Below the pieces are notes generated by a model, which saw nothing but the letters and a program-made list of their open reading frames with translations, made no database searches and was not told the DNA's origin. From the NCBI RefSeq assembly GCF_024642105.1, contig NZ_JAHEBT010000056.1, positions 124,731 through 188,730 of the forward strand: a DNA stretch of 64,000 bases, read 5' to 3'. The DNA is from Flavobacterium sp. (lineage in GTDB: Bacteria; Bacteroidota; Bacteroidia; Flavobacteriales; Flavobacteriaceae). Below are positions 28,301 to 38,800 of this stretch, one piece after another (the first letter of the stretch is position 1; the number at the start of each line of letters is the position of its first letter). A program made the position numbers and the translations under genes.

Positions 28301-29068
28301 ATGATTATTACCGATACCCATACGCATTTGTGTTCAGAGGAATTTGATCAAGACAGAACGGAAATGATTCAGCGCGCTATCGCTGCTGGAGTGTCTCGAT
28401 TTTTTATCCCGTCAATTGACAGTTCTGGAACGCAGAAAATGTATGATTTGGAGGCGCAATTCCCAGACAATGTCCGACTGATGATTGGGTTGCATCCTTG
28501 TTATGTAAAAGAAAATTATTTGGAAGAATTGGCACATGTTGAAGCACAATTAAACCAACATAAGTTCTATGCTATCGGCGAAATTGGAATTGATTTGTAC
28601 TGGGACAAAACGACTTTGGACATTCAAAAAATAGCTTTTCAACGCCAAATCCAACTGGCTAAAAAACACCATTTGGCTATCAATATTCATTGTCGAGATG
28701 CTTTTGACGAAGTTTTTGAAGTGTTGGAATTGGAAAAATCAGCTGAATTGTTTGGAATTTTTCACTGCTTTTCAGGAGATTTAGAGCAAGCCCAAAGAGC
28801 TATTTCGTTAGGATTAAAATTAGGAATTGGTGGTGTAGCAACCTTTAAAAACGGTAAAATCGATCAGTTTATCAGCCAAATCCCGTTGGAACATATCGTA
28901 CTTGAAACGGATTCGCCGTATTTAGCTCCTGCTCCACATCGTGGCAAACGCAATGAAAGTAGTTATGCGGTTTTGGTTGCCCAAAAATTAGCCGAATTGT
29001 ATCAGCTACCTTTAGTTGAAATAGCTCGGATTACTACTGAAAATTCAAAAGCTGTTTTCGGGATTTAA
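28301..29068 (+). CDS. tatD: TatD-family metal-dependent hydrolase (DNase)
   Basis: A TIM-barrel metallohydrolase of 255 residues. The N-terminal metal motif DTHTHLC, GEIGIDLYWDKT, the central NIHCRDAFDE, the HCFSGD motif and LETDSPYLAPAPHRGKRNE are all present. TatD enzymes act as magnesium-dependent 3'-5' exonucleases in DNA repair or as D-aminoacyl hydrolases. The ATG at 28301 is chosen because the residues before it are untypical and overlap the transporter gene. It starts 19 bases after the transporter gene. Confidence 0.92.
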   Translation: MIITDTHTHLCSEEFDQDRTEMIQRAIAAGVSRFFIPSIDSSGTQKMYDLEAQFPDNVRLMIGLHPCYVKENYLEELAHVEAQLNQHKFYAIGEIGIDLYWDKTTLDIQKIAFQRQIQLAKKHHLAINIHCRDAFDEVFEVLELEKSAELFGIFHCFSGDLEQAQRAISLGLKLGIGGVATFKNGKIDQFISQIPLEHIVLETDSPYLAPAPHRGKRNESSYAVLVAQKLAELYQLPLVEIARITTENSKAVFGI

Positions 29069-29131
29069 TCGAGAATTGACTCTAGTTTGATATTTTTTTT
29101 GTTCTTTTGTTGCCTATAAAATTATTCCAAA

Positions 29132-30268
29132 ATGCAAAAATTCGATGCGATTCGCCCTTTTTATGAAACCGAAGTAAATGAGGCGTTACAAAGTGTGATC
29201 CCACATCCTATGATGAAAGCTTTGATGAATTTTACATTCCCAGATGTAGAAGATGAAGTTTGGAAAGAACAATTGAAAAAAACCCATTCTATTCGTGATT
29301 TTCAGTGTAATTTCATTTATCACACCGTTCAAAAAATCTTAGAAAATAGTTCTGATGGATTGACTACCTCAGGGTTTGAGCATTTGGAAAAAAACAATTC
29401 CTATTTGTTTATTTCGAATCATAGAGACATTCTTTTGGATACTACTTTGTTGAATGCCGCCTTATTTCAGAATGGACATTTAATGACGGCTTCGGCGATT
29501 GGAGATAATTTGGTTCAAAAATCATTTATAAAAACCTTGGCGCGATTGAATCGTAACTTTTTGGTTTTACGAGGTTTGTCGCCAAGAGAAATGTTGCAAA
29601 GTTCTAAATTATTGTCGGAATATATGGGGCAATTGTTGTTGCACGAAAATCGTTCAGTTTGGATTGCGCAACGCGAAGGAAGAACCAAAGATGGAAATGA
29701 CGAAACGAATCCAGGAGTACTAAAAATGATTGGTATGGCATCTGATGAAGCAGATGTAATGCAATACTTCAAAAAATTGAAAATCGTTCCGGTATCTATA
29801 TCCTATGAGTACGACCCAACAGACGTATTGAAAATGCCTCAGTTATTGGCAGAAGCGAATAACGAAGTGTATGTAAAATCTAAGAATGAAGATTTGAATA
29901 CGATTTTAAGTGGTGTGATGGGGCAAAAGAAACGCATTCATTTGCACATTGGAAAAGTGTTGGATACAGAAATTGACCGAATTGTATCTGAAAATGATTC
30001 GTCAAATAAACAAATTCAAGCGTTGGCACAAGAAATTGACGATGCGATATTGAGTAACTATAAGTTGTGGCCTACTAATTTTATAGCTTATGATATTCTG
30101 CACAAAACAACTACCTATGCCCATTTGTATACGGAATCAGAAAAATCACTTTTTGAGCGTCGTTTAGAGATGCGAATTGGTTTGGATAATCCAATTGCAT
30201 GGGAAGGTTTCTTGGCAATGTATGCCAATCCAGTCGTCAATAAATTAAAATATACCAATGCTTTCTAA
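29132..30268 (+). CDS. PlsC-like phospholipid/glycerolipid acyltransferase
   Basis: A 378-residue 1-acyl-glycerol-phosphate-type acyltransferase with no signal peptide. The catalytic block I is FISNHRDILLDTTLLN (residues 93-108); its His-to-Asp spacing is five, not the usual four, unless Asp 99 is used. Block III is visible as AQREGRTKDGND and block IV as LKIVPVSISYEYDP. Related proteins in Bacteroidota are annotated as glycerol acyltransferases. The substrate (lysophosphatidate or an amino-lipid) is unresolved. Its 3' end overlaps the asparaginase gene by 11 bases, indicating an operon. Confidence 0.8.
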   Translation: MQKFDAIRPFYETEVNEALQSVIPHPMMKALMNFTFPDVEDEVWKEQLKKTHSIRDFQCNFIYHTVQKILENSSDGLTTSGFEHLEKNNSYLFISNHRDILLDTTLLNAALFQNGHLMTASAIGDNLVQKSFIKTLARLNRNFLVLRGLSPREMLQSSKLLSEYMGQLLLHENRSVWIAQREGRTKDGNDETNPGVLKMIGMASDEADVMQYFKKLKIVPVSISYEYDPTDVLKMPQLLAEANNEVYVKSKNEDLNTILSGVMGQKKRIHLHIGKVLDTEIDRIVSENDSSNKQIQALAQEIDDAILSNYKLWPTNFIAYDILHKTTTYAHLYTESEKSLFERRLEMRIGLDNPIAWEGFLAMYANPVVNKLKYTNAF

Positions 30269-31289
30269 AGCAAAAATACTCTTGATTTATACCGGAGGAA
30301 CTATCGGTATGAAGAAAGATTTTTCAACGGGTGCGTTGAAGGCTTTTAACTTTAGTAAGTTATTGCAACGCATTCCCGAGCTTAAATTATTGGATTGTGA
30401 AATCGAAACCATTTCGTTTGAACACCCAATAGATTCGTCTAATATGAATCCTGAAAAGTGGGTTCAATTAGCCACAATCATCGAGGAAAATTATGTTTCT
30501 TTTGATGGATTTGTCGTACTTCACGGCTCCGATACGATGTCGTACACGGCTTCGGCTTTGAGTTTTATGATGGAAAATTTGGCAAAGCCAATTATCTTCA
30601 CGGGTTCTCAATTACCCATAGGAGATTTGCGCACCGATGCTAAAGAAAATTTAATTACTGCCATTCAAATTGCGTCTTTACGTGAAAACGGACAAGCTGT
30701 GGTTAAAGAGGTGTGTTTGTATTTTGAATACAAATTGTATCGTGGTAATAGAACTACTAAAATCAATGCCGAACACTTCAAAGCATTTACGTCTCCCAAT
30801 TATCCGTTCTTGATAGAATCCGGAGTCCATTTAAAGATGAATCCGGAGCTATTTCTTCCTGTTAAGCAAAATGGTTCGTTACGGGTACATAAGATGTTAG
30901 ATACGAATGTCATTATTCTGAAATTGTTTCCGGGAATTAGTGAGCAGTTGATAGCGGCGGTTGTAGCCATTCCGAATTTGAAAGGAATTGTTTTAGAAAC
31001 GTATGGGGCAGGAAATGCACCAACTAACGATTGGTTTTTGAATGTTTTAAAGCAAGCGATTCAAAATGGAATTCATATTGTCAATGTGACTCAATGCTCA
31101 GGAGGAAGCGTTCGAATGGGGCAGTATGAAACTAGCTCAGCTTTACTTGAAATAGGAGTTATCTCAGGAAAAGACATTACTACAGAAGCTGCTATTACTA
31201 AGTTGATGTATCTTTTAGGTCAAAACATTGATGCTACTGATTTTAAAGAGGTGTTTGAAACTTCTTTACGTGGCGAAATTCAAGAATAG
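30258..31289 (+). CDS. ansA: Type I (cytoplasmic) L-asparaginase
   Basis: Hydrolyses L-asparagine to aspartate and ammonia, 343 residues. Both Thr motifs of the family are present: YTGGTIGM (nucleophile Thr 12) and HGSDTMSYTA. TGSQLPIGDLRTDAKEN forms the adjoining active-site region. No signal peptide is present, so it is the cytoplasmic form. The start codon lies inside the end of the acyltransferase gene in another frame, so translation is coupled. Confidence 0.93.
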   Translation: MLSKAKILLIYTGGTIGMKKDFSTGALKAFNFSKLLQRIPELKLLDCEIETISFEHPIDSSNMNPEKWVQLATIIEENYVSFDGFVVLHGSDTMSYTASALSFMMENLAKPIIFTGSQLPIGDLRTDAKENLITAIQIASLRENGQAVVKEVCLYFEYKLYRGNRTTKINAEHFKAFTSPNYPFLIESGVHLKMNPELFLPVKQNGSLRVHKMLDTNVIILKLFPGISEQLIAAVVAIPNLKGIVLETYGAGNAPTNDWFLNVLKQAIQNGIHIVNVTQCSGGSVRMGQYETSSALLEIGVISGKDITTEAAITKLMYLLGQNIDATDFKEVFETSLRGEIQE

Positions 31290-31342
31290 TGTAGTTTCAT
31301 TTTTCTAAGTCAGTTTTTTTTAAGTTATTTGCAATCCCAATT

Positions 31343-31429
31343 AGAGAGGTGTCCGAGTGGTTGAAGGAGCAAGCCTGGAAAGTTTGTATATGGGTAACTG
31401 TATCGTGGGTTCGAATCCCATCCTCTCTG
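31343..31429 (+). tRNA. tRNA-Ser (anticodon GGA)
   Basis: An 87-base cloverleaf with a long variable arm, as expected for a serine tRNA. The acceptor stem pairs AGAGAGG (31343-31349) with CCTCTCT (31422-31428), and G is the discriminator. The anticodon stem CAAGC/GTTTG encloses CTGGAAA with GGA at 31377-31379. The T arm reads GGGTTCGAATCCC. CCA is not encoded. Confidence 0.97.
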
Positions 31430-31436
31430 CGTTTTT

Positions 31437-31481
31437 AAATCCCCAAGAATTACAATTACTGTATTTCTTGGGGATTTTTTT
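31437..31481 (+). terminator. Rho-independent terminator after tRNA-Ser
   Basis: A 13-bp stem (AAATCCCCAAGAA with TTCTTGGGGATTT, arms 31437-31449 and 31465-31477) is followed by T residues. The rest of the spacer to 31691 is AT-rich with no gene apart from the promoter element noted at 31618. Confidence 0.85.
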
Positions 31482-31617
31482 GAATAGTTACACAATATAA
31501 AGTTGAATTTTTTTGATGTTATTTTAAATCATTAGTTTACAATAGACTAGTTGTCTAATTTTTGAATTTATTTGACAATTATATTACAATTTTTACAAGG
31601 ACTTAATCAAATAATTT

Positions 31618-31625
31618 TATTTTTG
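31618..31625 (+). promoter_or_regulatory. Candidate -7 promoter element of the fibre operon
   Basis: TATTTTTG matches TAnnTTTG and lies 66 bases before the first gene of the secreted-fibre operon. It is in AT-rich DNA, so a chance match is possible. The -33 region is weak. Confidence 0.35.
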
Positions 31626-31691
31626 TAGGTTAACATATATAGGTAATAATTGTTTATTGTATATCTTTTTTGTAAAATAAAATAATTAAAA

Positions 31692-32168
31692 ATGAAAATA
31701 GTTGTCTTGTTTTTCTTTTGTGGCTTAATGTATGGGCAAAAATTGCATCATCAAATGCTATCTGCTCAGGGAGGTGTTGCTACTACATCTAAGGGTGTGA
31801 AAGTAAGTCAGACGGTAGCTCAGCAAGGTGCTATTGGAACCTCTTCTGCAAAAAAAGTGATTCTTAGTCAAGGTTTTCAGCAAAGTAAAATCTCCAATAC
31901 AGCTATTTCTCAGGTTGATGCCATTGCTACTTTGGTGTATCCTAATCCAGTTGTAGAGTCAGTTAACTTTACATTTTCGACTCCTGTTAGCGGGAAAATT
32001 GCTGTTTCTGTTTTTGATATTCATGGTCGACTTTTATTATTTCAAGAAAAAGAAGCTGTAGATAATATACTAACAATAAATAATTTGCTTTTGGCAGCGG
32101 GAGAGTACTTCGTCAAACTCGATGGAAATAGGTATTCCTTTTCTACCACAATTCTAAAATCCAAATAA
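31692..32168 (+). CDS. Small T9SS-sorted secreted protein (type A sorting domain)
   Basis: A 158-residue exported protein: signal peptide (MKIVVLFFFCGLMYGQ), a short repeat-like middle (QGGVATTSKGVKVSQTVAQQ and GAIGTSSAKKVILSQGF) and a C-terminal type IX secretion sorting domain. The last contains VYPNPVVESVNFTF, SVFDIHGRLL and AAGEYFVKLDGN, ending in the basic tail TTILKSK. The CTD makes up half of the protein, so there is little cargo. It heads the fibre operon, six bases before the next gene, and could be a small surface-attached component. It is the only protein in the operon with a recognisable T9SS signal. Confidence 0.85.
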   Translation: MKIVVLFFFCGLMYGQKLHHQMLSAQGGVATTSKGVKVSQTVAQQGAIGTSSAKKVILSQGFQQSKISNTAISQVDAIATLVYPNPVVESVNFTFSTPVSGKIAVSVFDIHGRLLLFQEKEAVDNILTINNLLLAAGEYFVKLDGNRYSFSTTILKSK

Positions 32169-32174
32169 ACAAAA

Positions 32175-32801
32175 ATGAAAAAAATTGTACCCCACATCCT
32201 TTTTTTCCTTCTTACTTTCTCAACCTACTCACAAGGTGTTTTTTTTAATCTTGGAAAGAACTTTAGTACCCTTACTTACAAAAACAACTCGTCCTTTACT
32301 GAAAAACTAAAAGTCAACGGTGTTGGTGATGCGTATGAATTGGGTTATACGGATGTTTTGAAATATAAAAATTTCAAAGATTTGAAATACACAGGAAGTA
32401 TAACTATTAATGATTACAATACTATTGCTGAGTCAGCTGTAAATAGGTTAGAATGGAAAACAACTTATTTAGGAGTACAAAGTACGGTCGATTATCAGTT
32501 TTATGATTCCTTTTGCTTTTTTCTAAGTGCGAGAGCAGGTTTGAGCTTGTCTACAATTCTAAGAGGAAAACAAGTAGTAGACAATTCAGTTTTTAATTTG
32601 GCTGGAAATGGCGAGTTTTCAGGATTGGTTATACAACCTGTTATTGGGGTGTATGCTAAATACTATCTTTCTAAAAATGGCTATTTAAGCGCAGGATTGA
32701 ACTTGAGTAAAAGCGTTAAATTAGGCAATAACCCAGATAATGTTTCTATTAATAACACCCAAATTCTATTTGGGGGTTATTTTGATTTAATAAAAAGATA
32801 A
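32175..32801 (+). CDS. Small outer-membrane beta-barrel-like protein of the fibre operon
   Basis: A 208-residue exported protein with signal peptide (KIVPHILFFLLTFSTYSQG). The mature part has amphipathic strands rich in aromatic and glycine residues (FFLSARAGLSLSTI, IQPVIGVYAKYYLSK, GYLSAGLNLSKSVKLG) and ends with FGGYFDLIKR. It resembles small Bacteroidota barrels of unknown function. It is smaller than SprF/PorP-type partners of gliding adhesins. Spacing of six bases on both sides places it in one operon with the T9SS protein and the giant fibre. Confidence 0.75.
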   Translation: MKKIVPHILFFLLTFSTYSQGVFFNLGKNFSTLTYKNNSSFTEKLKVNGVGDAYELGYTDVLKYKNFKDLKYTGSITINDYNTIAESAVNRLEWKTTYLGVQSTVDYQFYDSFCFFLSARAGLSLSTILRGKQVVDNSVFNLAGNGEFSGLVIQPVIGVYAKYYLSKNGYLSAGLNLSKSVKLGNNPDNVSINNTQILFGGYFDLIKR

Positions 32802-32807
32802 TACCCC

Positions 32808-35800
32808 ATGAAAAAATTTTTTTACATTTTTTTATTATTGGTTTCTAGCTTTGTTTTTTCACAAAATAAAGGAATTACATACCAAGCTGTAATTTATATT
32901 CCAGGAGGACAAAATGTACCTGGAGTTAATGTGTCTAATGTACCAATGACAAATAAATCCATTTGTTTGCAGTTTAGTTTTTTAGACGCAAGTGCGGGTT
33001 TAGAATACCAAGAAGTAATCAAGACTGCTACAGATGAATTTGGAATGGTGAATATAACCATCGGTTTTGGAAATCAAACAGGCGGTTATGCTAGTTCTTT
33101 TGACGCTATAGTGTGGAGTGCGACTTCTAAGAAAACATTAAAAGTGGCGCTTGACGCAACAGGCTTATGCAATCAATTTGAAGCATTAACCGATGAGTCA
33201 TTGGCATCAGTTCCTTTTGCGAACGCTGCCATTACAGCCGAAAATGTTTCGGGTGTGGTTGCCATTGCCAACGGTGGTACAGGTGCAACTACGGCTTCAG
33301 CGGCTCGAACTAATTTAGGTTTGAGCAATGTAGAAAACACCGCCGATTTGAATAAACCCATGTCTACAGCCACCAAAGTTTATGTAGACAGTCAAATAGT
33401 GAGTTTTACTATTTCAGATGCGACTACAACAAGTAAGGGTAAAATTCAGTTGGCCGGCGATTTGGCAGGGACAGCAGCGGCACCAACCGTTCCAGGATTA
33501 GCGTTAAAAGCCAATAGTTCAGATATGACTACCAGTTTAGCTACTAAAGAAAATACCTCAAATAAAAGTACAGATGCTACTTTGTCATCCAATTCAGATG
33601 TGAAGTTTCCAACCGAAAAAGCGGTAAAAACCTATGTAGATGTTCAGGTTGCAGGAGCCACCATTGCAGATGCTTCGGCTACTGTTAAAGGAAAAATTCA
33701 GTTGGCCGGCGATTTGGCAGGGACAGCAGCGGCACCAACCGTTCCAGGATTAGCGTTAAAAGCCAATAGTTCAGATATGACTACCAGTTTAGCTACTAAA
33801 GAAAATACCTCAAATAAAAGTACAGATGCTACTTTGTCATCCAATTCAGATGTGAAGTTTCCAACCGAAAAAGCGGTAAAAACCTATGTAGATACAGCTA
33901 TTGCTGGAGCTACTATTGTGGATGCTGATGCTACCACAAAAGGGAAATTACAATTAGCAGGAGATTTGACCGGAACTGCAGCTGCTCCAGTAGTAGCTAA
34001 TAATGCAATTACCGATGCTAAAATTGCCAACGGAATTAGTGCTTCAAAAGTAGGCTTAGGAAATGTTAACAATACTAGCGATGTTAACAAACCTGTTTCA
34101 AATGCTACACAAACTGCTTTGGATTTAAAGGCTAATTTGGCATCACCAACATTCACAGGAACCGTTTCTGGAATTGATAAAACAATGGTTGGTTTGTCCA
34201 ATGTAGACAATACTACAGATGCTAATAAACCTGTTTCAACAGCGACACAAACAGCTTTGAATTTGAAAGCAAATATTACAGATGTTACTACGTCTTTGGC
34301 ATTAAAAGAAGATACAGCTAATAAAACAATCGATGTGGCCACAGATGGAACTTCGGATGCGAAATTCCCATCGGCTAAAGCGGTGAAAACGTATGCTGAT
34401 GCTAAAGTGGTGGATGGTATAAATGATACTGTTACCACATCGGCGCCAACACAAAATGCAGTGTATGATGCGTTGTCTTTAAAAGCCAATTTGGCTTCGC
34501 CAACATTCACAGGAACCGTTTCTGGAATTGATAAAACAATGGTTGGTTTAGCCAATGTAGACAATACTACAGATGCTAACAAACCTGTTTCGACCGCCAC
34601 ACAAACTGCTTTGGATTTAAAAGAAAATCTATCCAATAAAAGTGCCGATATTGCTGCTGATGCGGCTTCTACGACCAAATATCCATCAGTAAAAGCAATT
34701 AAAGATTATGTAGATTCCTTAAATGCAGCTGCTGGAGTAGCAGATGGTTCCATCACTTCGGCAAAAATTGCGGATGCAACTATTGTCAATGCAGATGTAA
34801 GCGCAACGGCTGCCATTGTAGATACCAAGTTAGCAACTATTGCTACTTCAGGAAAAGTAAGTAATTCAGCAACTACTGCAACAGCTACTAATACTGCTTC
34901 GGCAATTGTTGCCCGTGATGCTAATGGTGATTTTGCTGCAGGAACCATCACTGCTACTTTAAGTGGTAATGCTACTAGCGTAACGAATGGAGTTTATACT
35001 ACTGATAAAATTAGTGCTTTGTCAGCTACCACTTCGGCAGAATTGAAAGGAGTAATTTCAGACGAAACAGGTTCGGGATCATTAGTATTTGCTACTTCAC
35101 CAACATTGGTAACGCCAACCTTAGGAGTAGCCTCTGCAACAAGTGTTAACGGATTGACCCCAACAGCACTTGCTACAGGATTTACTATTGCAGGAGGAAG
35201 CACGATATCAAAAACATTAACAGTTAGTGATGATGCTACAGTAAGCGGTACTAATACAGGAGACCAAACCATTACGTTAACAGGAGATGTTACAGGAACA
35301 GGAACAGGAAGTTTTGCGGCAACAATAGGAACAGGTAAAGTTACCACAGCTACAATTGCTGATGGAGCGGTAACTACTGCAAAACTAGCGGCTGATGCCG
35401 TTACTTCTGCAAAAATTAAAGATGGCGAGATTGTCAATGCTGATGTAAGTACAACAGCTGCCATTGCCTATTCAAAATTAAATTTGGCTAACTCAATAGT
35501 AGCTGCAGACATTACTTCAGACGCAGTAGAAACAGCAAAAATCAAAGACGCTAATGTAACCACAGCTAAATTGGCTGATGCAGCAGTAACTACTGCTAAG
35601 ATTACAGATGCCAATATTACCTACGCTAAAATTCAAAATGTAAGTGCGACAGATAAAGTATTAGGCCGTGTTTCTACGGGAGCAGGAGTAGTAGAAGAAA
35701 TCGCAACAACGGGCTCAGGTAATGTGGTTAGAGCGACTTCGCCAACCTTGGTAACACCAACTCTAGGGGTGGCAACTGCAACAAGTGTCAATGGGTTAAC

Positions 35801-38800
35801 TCCAACGGCACTAACAACAGGATTTACTATTGCAGGAGGAAGCACGACTTCAAAAACGTTAACAGTTAGCGATGATGCTACGGTAAGTGGTACCACAAGC
35901 GGTACTAATACAGGAGACCAAACCATTACGTTAACAGGAGATGTAACAGGAAGCGGAACAGGAAGTTTTGCGGCTACCATTAGTGCAGGAAAAGTAACGA
36001 CTGCTACTATTGCCGCTGATGCAGTAACCTCAGCTAAGATTGCTGATGGAACTATCGTAGTGGGAGATATTGCGGACAACGCAATTGAAACAGCGAAGAT
36101 AAAAGATGCCAATGTAACCACAGCCAAACTAGCTGCCGACGCAGTAACTTCAGCCAAGATTGCCGATGGAACTATTGTGGTGGGAGACATTGCAGACAAT
36201 GCAGTAGAGACTGCCAAAGTAAAAGATGCAAACGTAACCTACGCTAAAATTCAAAATGTAAGTGCGACAGATAAAGTATTAGGCCGTGTTTCTACGGGAG
36301 CAGGAGTAGTAGAAGAAATCGCAACAACGGGCTCAGGTAATGTGGTTAGAGCGACTTCGCCAACCTTGGTAACACCAACTCTAGGGGTGGCAACTGCAAC
36401 AAGTGTCAATGGGTTAACTCCAACGGCACTAACAACAGGATTTACTATTGCAGGAGGAAGCACGACTTCAAAAACGTTAACAGTTAGCGATGATGCTACG
36501 GTAAGTGGTACCACAAGCGGTACTAATACAGGAGACCAAACCATTACGTTAACAGGAGATGTAACAGGAAGCGGAACAGGAAGTTTTGCGGCTACCATTA
36601 GTGCAGGAAAAGTAACGACTGCTACTATTGCCGCTGATGCAGTAACCTCAGCTAAGATTGCTGATGGAACTATCGTAGTGGGAGATATTGCGGACAACGC
36701 AATTGAAACAGCGAAGATAAAAGATGCCAATGTAACCACAGCCAAACTAGCTGCCGACGCAGTAACTTCAGCCAAGATTGCCGATGGAACTATTGTGGTG
36801 GGAGACATTGCAGACAATGCAGTAGAGACTGCCAAAGTAAAAGATGCAAACGTAACCTACGCTAAAATTCAAAATGTAAGCGCGACAGATAAAGTATTAG
36901 GACGTGTTTCTACAGGAGCGGGAGTAGTAGAAGAAATTGCTACTACAGGTTCTGGTAATGTAGTCAGAGCAACATCTCCAACCTTGGTAACACCAACTTT
37001 AGGGGTGGCTTCTGCAACAAGTGTCAATGGGTTAACTCCAACGGCACTAACAACAGGCTTTACTATTGCAGGAGGAAGCACGACTTCAAAAACATTAACA
37101 GTTAGTGGTGATGCTACTGTAAGTGGTACCACAAGCGGTACTAATACAGGGGATCAAACCATTACGTTAACAGGTGATGTAACAGGAAGCGGAACAGGAA
37201 GTTTTGCGGCAACCATTGGTACCGGAAAAGTAACGACAGCTACTATTGCTGCCGATGCAGTAACCTCAGCTAAGATTGCTGATGGAACTATCGTAGTGGG
37301 AGATATGGCAGACAATGCAGTAGAGACAGCCAAAGTGAAAGACGCTACTATTACCTACGCTAAAATTCAAAATGTAAGCGCGACTGATAAAGTATTAGGA
37401 CGTGTTTCTACGGGAGCAGGAGTAGTAGAAGAAATTGCTACTACAGGTTCTGGTAATGTAGTCAGAGCAACGTCTCCAACCTTGGTAACGCCAATTTTAG
37501 GAGTAGCTACTGCAACTTCAATAAACAAAATAACGATTACAGCACCAACAACCAGTGCTACTTTAACTATTGCTGATGGCAAAACACTAACAGCTAATAA
37601 TTCCCTTATTTTAGCAGGTACAGATGGTAAAACAATGACTTTTCCAACTACTGATGCTACTATTGCTAGAACTGATGCTGCACAAACATTTACTGGAGTA
37701 CAAACATTTAGTTCAACTATTGCAGGTTCTATTAGTGGAAATGCCGCTACAGTAACCAATGGGATATATACAACCAGTAAAATAAGTGATTTGGCTGCGA
37801 CCACTTCAGCAGAGTTAGCAGGAAAAATATCAGATGAAACAGGTTCAGGGGCATTGGTATTTGCTACTTCGCCAACCTTGGTAACACCAACTTTAGGAGT
37901 GGCTACAGCAACAAGTGTAGGGTTCTCTGGTTCCACTTCAGGAACGGCAACTTTAGCTGCGCCAGCAGTTGCAGGAACTACAACTATTACCTTGCCTGCA
38001 GCCACAGGAACTTTGGCAACATTGGCAGGGACAGAAACCTTGACCAATAAGACATTAACAAGTCCAATTTTAACTACACCTGCTTTAGGGACTCCAGCAT
38101 CTGGAGTATTAACTAATGCAACAGGATTGCCATTGACAGCAGGAGTTACCGGAATTTTACCAATTGCTAATGGAGGTACAGGATCAAGCACTCAAAATTT
38201 TGTGGACTTAACTACAGATCAAACGATAGCAGGAGTGAAAACCTTTTCGGGAAGTTCAACCGTGGTAAACCAAAATTTAACCGTTAATGCTGCGGGTACG
38301 ACAGGTCAGGGAATAATTTTATCAGACGATGGCGATATTGTTGATAATAATGATGGTGCTGCTACTTTTCGCTTTACCGGAGGAATTAAAATTAATAATG
38401 GTAATAAAAGCGCAGGAACTACTACAAAAATAACATTAGCTAATAATGGAAATATTACAGCTGCGGGTTCATTAGCAGTTACAGGCGCAGCTACTTTATC
38501 GAGTACATTAGGTGTAACTGGAAATACTACCGTTGGAGGAACATTAGGGGTTACAGGCGCAGCTACTTTATCGAGTACATTAGGTGTAACTGGAAATACT
38601 ACCGTTGGAGGAACATTAGGGGTTACAGGTGCTACTACTTTATCGAGTACATTAGCGGTTACAGGAGCTACTACTTTATCAAGCACCTTAGGTGTAACAG
38701 GAGATGTTGCTGTAAATACGGATAAATTTAAAATCACAGCATCGTCTGGAAATACTGAGATTGCAGGAACATTAAAAGTTGCTGGTGGCTCACCAGGGGC

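Noticed and set aside
31482..31691. Possible small RNA or short gene after tRNA-Ser
   Set aside because: The stretch is AT-rich, with no stable hairpin with a T-run and no coding bias beyond one candidate -7 box.
33441..38650. CRISPR or VNTR non-coding array
   Set aside because: The repeats are long, in frame, without unique spacers of constant length, and encode protein segments.
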